Shown here piece after piece: positions 1-5,455 of a stretch of DNA of 5,455 nt (the first letter of the stretch is position 1; every line of letters starts with the position of its first letter). The stretch lies in assembly GCA_030611285.1 (NCBI GenBank), contig JAUWQC010000074.1, positions 1 through 5,455 on the forward strand. Direction: 5' to 3'. The DNA comes from a bacterium. GTDB lineage: Bacteria; Actinomycetota; Humimicrobiia; Humimicrobiales; Humimicrobiaceae. A program made the position numbers and the translations under genes. The notes under the pieces were generated by a model. It saw nothing but the letters and a program-made list of their open reading frames with translations. It was not told where the DNA came from and did not search any database.

Positions 1-2082
1 ATATCACTCATTCTGGCTATAGTTTTTTCTGCGCTTGTTACTAAAAAAAGCAGAGGCTCCAGAAGAATGGAGGAGATTTCTAATGCCATATTTGTGGGGA
101 GCAGAGCTTACCTTAACCAGCAGTCTAAAATAATGCTGATATTTTTTGCTGTTCTGGTTTCGCTTCTTGGTATTATGGTTAAATTTAGGTATCTTTACTT
201 TGCGTCAATTCCTGCTTTTGCAACTGGTATGGGATTTAGCATTTTAATTGGTTATGTGGGGATGTGGATATCCACTACTTCAAATGCCAGGGTGACTTGT
301 GCTGCAAAGGAAAAGGGTCTGGGGGAAGCTATGAATATAGCAATTACTGCAGCTTCTGCCTCAGGGCTTATTCTTGCTGCGGCGATACTTTTTTATACTG
401 CCTTCTGGTTTAATATCCTTTTCTGGTGGTATGGGAGAGGTGGAGTGAGTCAGGTAGAAACTTTACGCTATGTAGTAAATATATCAGTTACCTTTGTTAT
501 TGGTGCCAGTTTTGCAGCATTTTTTATGAGAACAGGCGGGGGAATATTTACTAAAGCTGCTGATATGGGAGCAGATTATGTGGGTAAAGTAGAATCAGGA
601 CTAAAAGAAGATGATTACAGAAATCCTGCCACTATTGCGGATAATGTTGGTGACAATGTGGGAGATGTTGGGGGAATGAAAGCGGATAGCTTTGAATCAT
701 GGCTTGGTTCAATAGTTGCTGCGCAGTTTTTGGGATTTCTTGCATTTAAAAATACTCCTCCCATGATAAACAGTGTTCTCCTGCCAATGCTTCTTGCTAC
801 GGCAGGAGTAATAGCCTCAATTATTGCCATATTTGTGATTAAACTTATTATAAGGAAGTATAAAGAAGGGGCAACAGTAAGTCTTCTTACCACGACAACC
901 TTATCCGGGCTTCTGATTACCGGGGGGGTAATTATAATCTTATCCTATTTTATAATAAGATATACAATGGGTGCAGAGTACAATTACTTATTTTTAGCTT
1001 CAACAGGGGGAATAGTTGCAGGATTTTTAATTGGACTGTTTACACTTTTTTACACTGATTCAAGATACAGGCCCACAAGAAATATAAAGGAAAGCGCAAA
1101 AAGTGGTCCGGCCACTTATGTGGTGAACGGTCTTGCCTATGGTATGGAATCAAGCATACTTCCTGGTTTAACAGTAATAGGAGTTATGGTTTTTTGTTTT
1201 TATATCTCAAGAGGTCTGGTAGATTTTAAAATGGGATTGTATGGTGTTGCAATGGCAGCTGTCGGTATGCTTGCCACTGCTCCATTTGTTGTCACAATTG
1301 ATGTATTTGGGCCAATATCCGATAACGCAGGCGGGATAGCAGAGATGGCAGAGCTTCCTCCGGAGGTCAGAAAAACAACTGATAAACTTGATGCTGTTGG
1401 AAATACAACTGCTGCAATAGGAAAAGGAATCTTAATTGGAAGTGCTGCAGTAACTGCCCTTGCCCTGGGACAGGCTTATTTTTCCCAGATAGAACTTTTA
1501 AAGGTTGGAATAGTTTTGGATTTTATGAGAGACCCGAGAGTACTGGCTGGGTTATTTATAGGGGTTATTATTCCCTTCTTTTTTGCCTCGCTATTAATAA
1601 ATGCAGTCGGAAATGCTGCGAATAAAGTGGTACAGGAAGCAAGAAAACAGATAAAAGGAATACTAGCCGGAAAAGAAAAGGGAGACCCAAAAGCATTTAT
1701 TACTATAGTTACAAAATCTGCCCAGAGGGGAATTTTAATACCGGGAATATCAGTTTTTGTAATCCCAACTCTAGTTGGTATATTTTTAGGCCCTGGCGGA
1801 GTAATAGCGTTGATTATCGGAACACTTCTTTCAGGTTTTGCCCAGGCAATATTTATGGCAAATGCAGGTGGAGCAATGGATAATGCAAAGAAAAAAATTG
1901 AAGAAGAAGGAAAAAGCGGGACTCCTGAACATGCAGCTTCTGTTGTGGGCGATACTGTGGGTGACCCGTTAAAGGATACTGCAGGTCCATCCATGAATAT
2001 ACTTATAAAGCTTATTAGTGTAGTATCTATACAGACCGCAGTACTGATTGTTGACCTCTCGGAAAAACTGTTCCACTTTTAA
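1..2082 (+). CDS. hppA: Membrane-bound ion-translocating pyrophosphatase, K+-dependent type (5' end outside window)
   Basis: Integral membrane pyrophosphatase that hydrolyses PPi at the cytoplasmic face and pumps Na+ and/or H+ outward. The frame is open from base 1, and the 22 codons before the ATG at 67 encode most of a first membrane helix (ISLILAIVFSALV) and a basic turn. That ATG therefore matches the internal Met before the family's conserved 'AIxxGAxAYLNxQ' stretch and is not the true start. Numbering from that Met, the catalytic signatures are ADMGADYVGKVE (165-176), DNVGDNVGD (192-200), D412, DNAGGIAEM (419-427) and GDTVGDPLKDTAGPS (628-642). GNTTAAIGKG (445-454) has Ala449 and Gly452, where K+-independent enzymes carry Lys and Thr, so this should be the K+-dependent subclass. 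The helix-6 Glu of the ADxxES motif is present (E210), as in Na+ pumps, but the transported ion cannot be settled by eye. About 693 codons are visible against a usual 680-730. A hairpin follows the stop. Confidence 0.96.
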   Translation: MSLILAIVFSALVTKKSRGSRRMEEISNAIFVGSRAYLNQQSKIMLIFFAVLVSLLGIMVKFRYLYFASIPAFATGMGFSILIGYVGMWISTTSNARVTCAAKEKGLGEAMNIAITAASASGLILAAAILFYTAFWFNILFWWYGRGGVSQVETLRYVVNISVTFVIGASFAAFFMRTGGGIFTKAADMGADYVGKVESGLKEDDYRNPATIADNVGDNVGDVGGMKADSFESWLGSIVAAQFLGFLAFKNTPPMINSVLLPMLLATAGVIASIIAIFVIKLIIRKYKEGATVSLLTTTTLSGLLITGGVIIILSYFIIRYTMGAEYNYLFLASTGGIVAGFLIGLFTLFYTDSRYRPTRNIKESAKSGPATYVVNGLAYGMESSILPGLTVIGVMVFCFYISRGLVDFKMGLYGVAMAAVGMLATAPFVVTIDVFGPISDNAGGIAEMAELPPEVRKTTDKLDAVGNTTAAIGKGILIGSAAVTALALGQAYFSQIELLKVGIVLDFMRDPRVLAGLFIGVIIPFFFASLLINAVGNAANKVVQEARKQIKGILAGKEKGDPKAFITIVTKSAQRGILIPGISVFVIPTLVGIFLGPGGVIALIIGTLLSGFAQAIFMANAGGAMDNAKKKIEEEGKSGTPEHAASVVGDTVGDPLKDTAGPSMNILIKLISVVSIQTAVLIVDLSEKLFHF

Positions 2083-2116
2083 TGGTAAATTCCTTTTCCC
2101 GGACTGTATTTTAAAA

Positions 2117-2153
2117 GAAATGCACATATGTAGAAAATGTATATGTGCATTTT
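2117..2153 (+). terminator. Hairpin, probable transcription terminator after hppA
   Basis: AAATGCACATAT (2118-2129) is perfectly complementary to ATATGTGCATTT (2141-2152). Three further inner pairs (two G-U, one A-U) close on a GAAAA loop at 2133-2137, and an outer G-U pair adds one more. The stem is therefore about 15-16 bp and begins 35 bases after the hppA stop. The downstream T tract is short (TTT, then GAATTAATCGATTTTT) and the stem is AT-rich, so this is not a textbook intrinsic terminator. It could also be an mRNA-stabilising 3' stem. A-rich sequence on the left side means it might act in both directions. The rest of the 2083-2233 gap shows nothing else I can support. Confidence 0.55.
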
Positions 2154-2233
2154 GAATTAATCGATTTTTGTATAAAGCAGGTGAATTTTTAAGTTAATTT
2201 AAAATTGTTTATATTTATGATATTTTTAATGAT

Positions 2234-2409
2234 ATGGAAAACGAAATAAATAAGATAATTGAAAGATTGATTGAAGATTATAAAGAAGAGAAAATAAATA
2301 AGAAGACGTCATCTCAAAAATTAAAGAAATTTATTTTGAAGATATCGGTTTTGCAAAAATAGATCACCACCGCCTGCTGAGAAGGGATTTTCCGGAGGTA
2401 ATATACGGG
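2234..2409 (+). pseudogene. larB: 5' portion of larB, split by a frame displacement
   Basis: The ATG at 2234 opens a short frame, MENEINKIIERLIEDYKEEK, which resembles the helical N-terminus of LarB proteins. It continues in its own frame only to the TAG at 2360-2362 (42 codons). The expected LarB continuation lies in another frame, after a TAA at 2299-2301: EDVISKIKEIYFEDIGFAKI, then DHHRLLRRDFPEVIYG, running in phase into the ATG at 2410. Conserved family features GFAKIDHHR and FPEVIYGxGKTPEQ therefore lie upstream of the first usable ATG of that frame. Restoring one base near 2299-2303 (for example AAGGAAGAC instead of AAGAAGAC) gives one LarB of about 258 residues, close to the usual length of roughly 250. 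No clear Shine-Dalgarno precedes 2234. The alternatives are a real mutation, a sequencing or assembly error, or a -1 ribosomal frameshift. Confidence 0.75.
2394..2399 (+). promoter_or_regulatory. Shine-Dalgarno-like GGAGGT inside larB, ahead of the ATG at 2410
   Basis: GGAGGT lies 10 bases before the ATG at 2410, slightly longer than ideal spacing, and is the strongest Shine-Dalgarno match in the larB region. It falls within codons for the conserved FPEV motif, so it may be incidental. If used, it would allow translation of the 200-residue catalytic part despite the upstream frame break; the short upstream frame ends at 2362, 47 bases before this ATG. Confidence 0.3.
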
Positions 2410-3012
2410 ATGGGTAAGACGCCGGAGCAAATCCTGGAGATAGCAAAAAAGATATTAAACTATTCATCAGTACTCCTTGTTACCAGAACCACAATCGAAA
2501 CTTTTAAATTATTAAAAAAGGAGATTAGAAATATAGAATTCAGTTCCATATCAAATATTATTTATACGCCGCTTGATATTCCGGATGATAACTTAAGTGA
2601 AGGAATTACTGTAATATGTGCAGGAACCTCGGATATAAGTGTGGCGGAAGAAGCGGCAATAACCGGTTATCTTATGAAGAATAAAGTTAGAAAGATTTAT
2701 GATGTCGGAGTTGCAGGTATTCACAGACTGGTAAGTTTTAAGGATGAACTAAACCGCTCAAATGTAATTATAGCAGTTGCTGGTATGGAAGGGGCACTTC
2801 CGGGGGTGGTAAGTTCAATGGTAGATTGTCTGGTAATTGGAGTTCCTACAAGTGTGGGATATGGGACAAGTTTTAAAGGGATATCGCCGCTTCTTACTAT
2901 GTTAAATTCCTGCAGCCCTGGAGTAGTTGTTGTAAACATTGATAATGGATTTGGAGCAGGTTACGTAGCCGGAATAATTAACAGGGTGATTAAAAGAGGT
3001 AAATCTACTTAA
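2410..3012 (+). CDS. larB: Nickel-pincer cofactor biosynthesis protein LarB, catalytic (PurE-like) portion
   Basis: LarB carboxylates the pyridinium ring of nicotinic acid adenine dinucleotide at C5 and hydrolyses its phosphoanhydride, giving P2CMN, the first intermediate of the nickel-pincer nucleotide cofactor; LarE and LarC act later. The 200-codon frame begins MGKTPEQILE and holds the whole AIR carboxylase (PurE)-like domain. Family signatures, numbered from this Met, are AGTSDISVAEEAA (71-83), YDVGVAGIHRL (97-107), VAGMEGALPGVV (123-134), GVPTSVGYGTSF (144-155) and LNSCSPGVVVVNIDNGFGAGY (165-185). Cys168 matches the cysteine known in the family to attack the pyridinium ring. The Met at 2410 is internal to the normal protein, because conserved LarB sequence precedes it in phase from 2302. 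No larC, larE or larA lies in the window. The domain shows no internal lesion, so either the frame displacement is recent or artefactual, or a shortened protein is still made. Confidence 0.9.
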   Translation: MGKTPEQILEIAKKILNYSSVLLVTRTTIETFKLLKKEIRNIEFSSISNIIYTPLDIPDDNLSEGITVICAGTSDISVAEEAAITGYLMKNKVRKIYDVGVAGIHRLVSFKDELNRSNVIIAVAGMEGALPGVVSSMVDCLVIGVPTSVGYGTSFKGISPLLTMLNSCSPGVVVVNIDNGFGAGYVAGIINRVIKRGKST

Positions 3013-3085
3013 AGTAAAAGTTTTTTATATTTATGGTAAAAAATTGGTTTTTAATGGTATGTGTGTAATATTTTTTAAGATATAT

Positions 3086-3091
3086 TATAAT
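3086..3091 (+). promoter_or_regulatory. Possible -10 hexamer TATAAT upstream of pilB
   Basis: An exact TATAAT lies 33 bases before the pilB start codon, in the 112-base gap after larB (3013-3124). At 16-18 bases upstream there is no good TTGACA match; the sequence there is GTGTGTAAT. In such AT-rich DNA the hexamer could occur by chance. The rest of this gap holds no gene and no convincing larB terminator. Confidence 0.35.
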
Positions 3092-3115
3092 AATAACAGT
3101 TAATAAAAAATTTTT

Positions 3116-3119
3116 AGGA
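3116..3119 (+). promoter_or_regulatory. Ribosome binding site of pilB
   Basis: AGGA lies five bases before the ATG at 3125. It supports that start, as does the protein alignment, in which the MshEN domain begins within the first dozen residues. Confidence 0.7.
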
Positions 3120-3124
3120 CAATT

Positions 3125-4807
3125 ATGGTTGATATAGATTATAAAAAAGAAAAAATAGGACAAATACTTCTAAGCAGAGATATCATAACTAAAGAACAAC
3201 TGGAAGAAGCATTAGATACCCAAAGAGATACTGGTGAAAAATTAGGAGAAATATTAATAAAAAAAGGGTTTATCTCTGATGAAACTTTAGTAGAACTTAT
3301 TTCCTTTCAGAGAGGTTTTGAGCTTGTAGATTTAAATAAAATACAGGATAAAATCGATCCTTCTGTTGCCAATCTTATATCTAAAGATTTCGAATTTAAA
3401 AGGAAGGTTTTCCCATTTGAATTGACTGACAGCACCTTGCATGTAGCAATGGTTGATCCCAGTGATATAAATATTATTGATGAAATAAGACTGCTTACCA
3501 GCTATAATGTGAAGCCATATATAAGCACCCGAAAGACTATAGATAATATTATAAGGCTGTATACCTCAGATGATTACAGCCTTAGAGAAGTTCAGGAAAT
3601 AATAAAAGATGAGGATTTTACTGTTGGTAAAAAAGATGAGGGGGAAATAGCTGAAAAGAATCCACTAATAAAGCTTGCAAATCAGATTATATTAAAAGCG
3701 GTATCATTAAGAGCCAGCGATGTACACATAGAGCCTCAGGAAAAGAACTGCACTATAAGATTTAGAATAGATGGTGTGCTGCAAAAAATAAAGGATGTTC
3801 CAAGAACAGTACAAAGATTACTTATCTCTAGATATAAAATAATGGGTGGAATGGATATAACTGAAAGTAGGCTCCCGCAGGATGGTAGAAGTTCTATCAA
3901 TTTCAGGAATAGATTAATTGACTTAAGACTTGCTTCGATACCTACAGTTTTTGGTGAGAATATTACCATTAGAATATTAGATAAAGATGAATCTGTTTTT
4001 GATCTTAAAAAAGCGGGAATGTTAGAGGATGACATTCCAAAATATTCTAAATTGATAAATTTACCCCATGGATCTGTTGTTATTACCGGTCCTACTGGAT
4101 CAGGGAAAACTACTACTCTTTATGCCAGTCTGAATAAGATTGTAAGTATTAAGAAAAAGATTTTTACCATAGAAGATCCCGTAGAATATAAATTTCCAAC
4201 AATATTGCAGGTCCAGGTAAATGCCAAAATAGGTATGGATTTTTCCAAAGGCTTAAGAGCATTTCTGAGAAGTGATCCGGATGTCATTTTAGTAGGAGAA
4301 ATAAGGGATTTAGAAACTGCAAAAATAGCAACGGAGGCAGCTATTACCGGGCATTTAGTATTAACCACTCTACATACCAATGATGCTCCATCAACCCTTA
4401 CAAGATTTATGGAGATGGGAGTTGACCCATATATTATTTCAGCTGCGGTATCGGGTATAGTTGCCCAGAGACTGGTGAGATTATTATGCAACAATTGTAA
4501 GAAAAAAGTAGACGTGCCCGTTTTATCGTTAAATAAGGAGATAAGATCAATATTAAAAGGGGAAACTATTTATAAAAGTGTTGGGTGCAAAAGATGCAAT
4601 TTTACCGGTTATATAGGAAGAACCGGAATATTTTCATTGTTAGTTGTATCAAAGAGAATCAGGGAATTGATTCTGGAAAGAAAAGGTGTTGATGAAATTA
4701 GGGATGTTGCCATAGATGAAGGAATGAAAACTCTGATTGAGGCCGGAGCCTATAAAGTGGCAGAAGGATTGACTTCTCTTGAAGAGTTATATAGAGTGGT
4801 TTTTTAA
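3125..4807 (+). CDS. pilB: Type IV pilus / type II secretion assembly ATPase (PilB/GspE family)
   Basis: Cytoplasmic hexameric secretion ATPase that drives pilin or pseudopilin polymerisation. At 560 residues it is of usual PilB length. Residues 10-62 form an N-terminal MshEN domain with two 24-residue motifs (10-33 and 39-62) and a five-residue spacer. Residues 90-145 complete the N-terminal region. The ATPase part follows: SDVHIEP (198-204), GGMDITESRLPQDGR (241-255), LIDLRLASIPTVFGEN (264-279), Walker A GPTGSGKT (322-329), Asp box TIEDPVEY (348-355), Walker B DVILVGEIRD (386-395) and His box TGHLVLTTLHTNDA (408-421). The tetracysteine zinc site is C455, C458, C488 and C491, a feature of extension ATPases of the PilB/GspE type and not of the retraction ATPase PilT. 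The catalytic motifs look intact. PilB and GspE cannot be separated firmly without the partner genes, none of which is in the window. dnaE follows after 59 bases. Confidence 0.93.
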   Translation: MVDIDYKKEKIGQILLSRDIITKEQLEEALDTQRDTGEKLGEILIKKGFISDETLVELISFQRGFELVDLNKIQDKIDPSVANLISKDFEFKRKVFPFELTDSTLHVAMVDPSDINIIDEIRLLTSYNVKPYISTRKTIDNIIRLYTSDDYSLREVQEIIKDEDFTVGKKDEGEIAEKNPLIKLANQIILKAVSLRASDVHIEPQEKNCTIRFRIDGVLQKIKDVPRTVQRLLISRYKIMGGMDITESRLPQDGRSSINFRNRLIDLRLASIPTVFGENITIRILDKDESVFDLKKAGMLEDDIPKYSKLINLPHGSVVITGPTGSGKTTTLYASLNKIVSIKKKIFTIEDPVEYKFPTILQVQVNAKIGMDFSKGLRAFLRSDPDVILVGEIRDLETAKIATEAAITGHLVLTTLHTNDAPSTLTRFMEMGVDPYIISAAVSGIVAQRLVRLLCNNCKKKVDVPVLSLNKEIRSILKGETIYKSVGCKRCNFTGYIGRTGIFSLLVVSKRIRELILERKGVDEIRDVAIDEGMKTLIEAGAYKVAEGLTSLEELYRVVF

Positions 4808-4866
4808 GTTTAGGAAATATTCAGACTGAAAATCTTAGTCAAAAAGAATTACTAGATTCTGTTAGA

Positions 4867-5455
4867 ATGAAAATAGACAATTTCGTCCATTTGCATGTCC
4901 ATAGCGAATACTCCTTATTAGATGGGGCTTCAAGAATAAAAAAATTAATCGAGAGAGCCTGCGAGTTTAATATGCCTGCTGTAGCATTAACCGATCACGG
5001 AGTTATGTATGGTGCTATTGAATTTTACACCCAGGCAAAAAAATCAGGAATAAAACCCATAATTGGCTGTGAAGTATATCTGGCCCCCAAAAGTAGATGG
5101 GATAAGCAATCGGGAAGAGAAAAAAAGGAAGAAACTTCTTACCATCTGACTCTACTGGCTGAAAATAACCAGGGTTATCAGAATCTGATGAGATTGGTCA
5201 GCCTGGGGTTCTTAGAGGGATTTTATTATAAACCAAGAGTGGATAAAGAGCTGCTCAGGGAGTTTAACGAGGGTATAATTGCATTGAGTGGCTGTATTGC
5301 CGGTGAGATTCCAAAATGTATTATTCTGGATAAAATCAAAAGTGCAAAAAAAATTTTAGAGGAATATATAGATATTTTCGGGAAGAATAATTTTTTTTTA
5401 GAGCTGCAGGATTCCGGTATACAAGATCAAAAGAAAGTAAACAAGGCTTTATTGG
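4867..5455 (+). CDS. dnaE: DNA polymerase III alpha subunit, N-terminal PHP domain (3' end outside window)
   Basis: Replicative DNA polymerase catalytic subunit. The first 196 codons are present and cover most of the PHP domain; the polymerase palm, fingers, HhH and OB domains lie beyond the window. The start MKIDNFVHLHVHSEYSLLDG is typical of DnaE. The frame stays open further upstream, but no ATG, GTG or TTG occurs in it between the pilB stop and 4867, so this ATG is the natural start despite a weak Shine-Dalgarno. Visible PHP metal-ligand motifs are HLHVH (H8, H10, H12), D19, TDHG (D43, H44), GCE (E69), YHL (H93) and SGC (C143). Other DnaE signatures are GIKPIIGCEVYLAP (61-74) and LVSLGFLEGFYYKPRVDKELL (110-130). 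PolC is unlikely because there is no preceding N-terminal OB region or inserted exonuclease. It lies 59 bases after pilB on the same strand with no convincing terminator between, so read-through is possible. Confidence 0.95.
   Translation, partial: MKIDNFVHLHVHSEYSLLDGASRIKKLIERACEFNMPAVALTDHGVMYGAIEFYTQAKKSGIKPIIGCEVYLAPKSRWDKQSGREKKEETSYHLTLLAENNQGYQNLMRLVSLGFLEGFYYKPRVDKELLREFNEGIIALSGCIAGEIPKCIILDKIKSAKKILEEYIDIFGKNNFFLELQDSGIQDQKKVNKALL

Noticed and set aside
67..69. ATG at 67 as the true hppA start
   Set aside because: The frame is open upstream to the window edge and encodes most of the expected first membrane helix, so this Met is internal.
615..893. Minus-strand open frame of 92 codons inside hppA
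   Set aside because: It lies antisense to strongly conserved hppA coding sequence (DNVGDNVGD region) and resembles no protein I know.
1476..1994. Minus-strand open frame of 172 codons inside hppA
   Set aside because: It is the reverse complement of the hppA C-terminal core. Its Pro/Ser/Ile-rich composition is what antisense of a Gly- and Ala-rich membrane protein gives.
2216..2221. TATGAT as a -10 element for a near-leaderless larB mRNA
   Set aside because: Only one mismatch to TATAAT, but there is no matching -35 element and the surrounding DNA is almost all A/T, so chance occurrence is likely.
2721..2939. Minus-strand open frame of 72 codons inside larB
   Set aside because: It is antisense to the most conserved part of LarB and shows no independent coding evidence.
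3037..3053. TAAAAA/TTTTTA inverted repeat after larB
   Set aside because: It is a six-pair A-U-only stem in very AT-rich sequence, too weak to call a terminator.
3736..4494. Two minus-strand open frames (99 and 124 codons) inside pilB
   Set aside because: Both overlap the conserved ATPase core (Walker A and B, His box) in antisense, so they are shadows of it.
4823..4840. Possible hairpin between pilB and dnaE (GACTGA / TTAGTC)
   Set aside because: The stem is only six pairs including a G-U, and A residues follow instead of T, so it is not a credible terminator.

Overview
The window is AT-rich bacterial chromosomal DNA with four protein-coding loci, all on the + strand: the 3' part of a membrane pyrophosphatase gene (hppA), a larB gene with a displaced reading frame near its 5' end, a complete type IV pilus/type II secretion assembly ATPase gene (pilB/gspE family), and the 5' part of dnaE (DNA polymerase III alpha subunit, PHP domain). 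Codon use leans to A/T and to AGA/AGG/ATA throughout, with no sharp change between genes. There is no sign of a mobile element, CRISPR array, tRNA or rRNA.

Layout: 1-2082 hppA, entering from upstream; 2083-2233 intergenic, with a long AT-rich hairpin that probably ends the hppA transcript; 2234-3012 larB, whose first about 22 codons are in a different frame from the rest; 3013-3124 intergenic, with a TATAAT hexamer and the pilB Shine-Dalgarno; 3125-4807 pilB; 4808-4866 short gap; 4867-5455 dnaE, running off the window.

The genes do not form one pathway. hppA couples pyrophosphate hydrolysis to Na+ and/or H+ pumping and carries the residues of the K+-dependent subclass. larB makes the first intermediate of the nickel-pincer nucleotide cofactor used by lactate racemase-type enzymes. 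pilB powers pilus or pseudopilus polymerisation and carries a tandem MshEN motif of the kind that binds cyclic di-GMP. dnaE is the replicative polymerase and keeps PHP metal ligands that E. coli has lost. An energy-conserving pyrophosphatase together with larB suggests an anaerobe. The phylum cannot be fixed from this sequence; an uncultivated AT-rich lineage or metagenome-derived contig is plausible but is only inference.

I found no convincing new multi-gene system. The observation most worth a second look is the larB frame displacement around 2299-2320: a lost base, an assembly error, or translational recoding. Next are the putative cyclic di-GMP site in PilB and the intact PHP metal site in DnaE.
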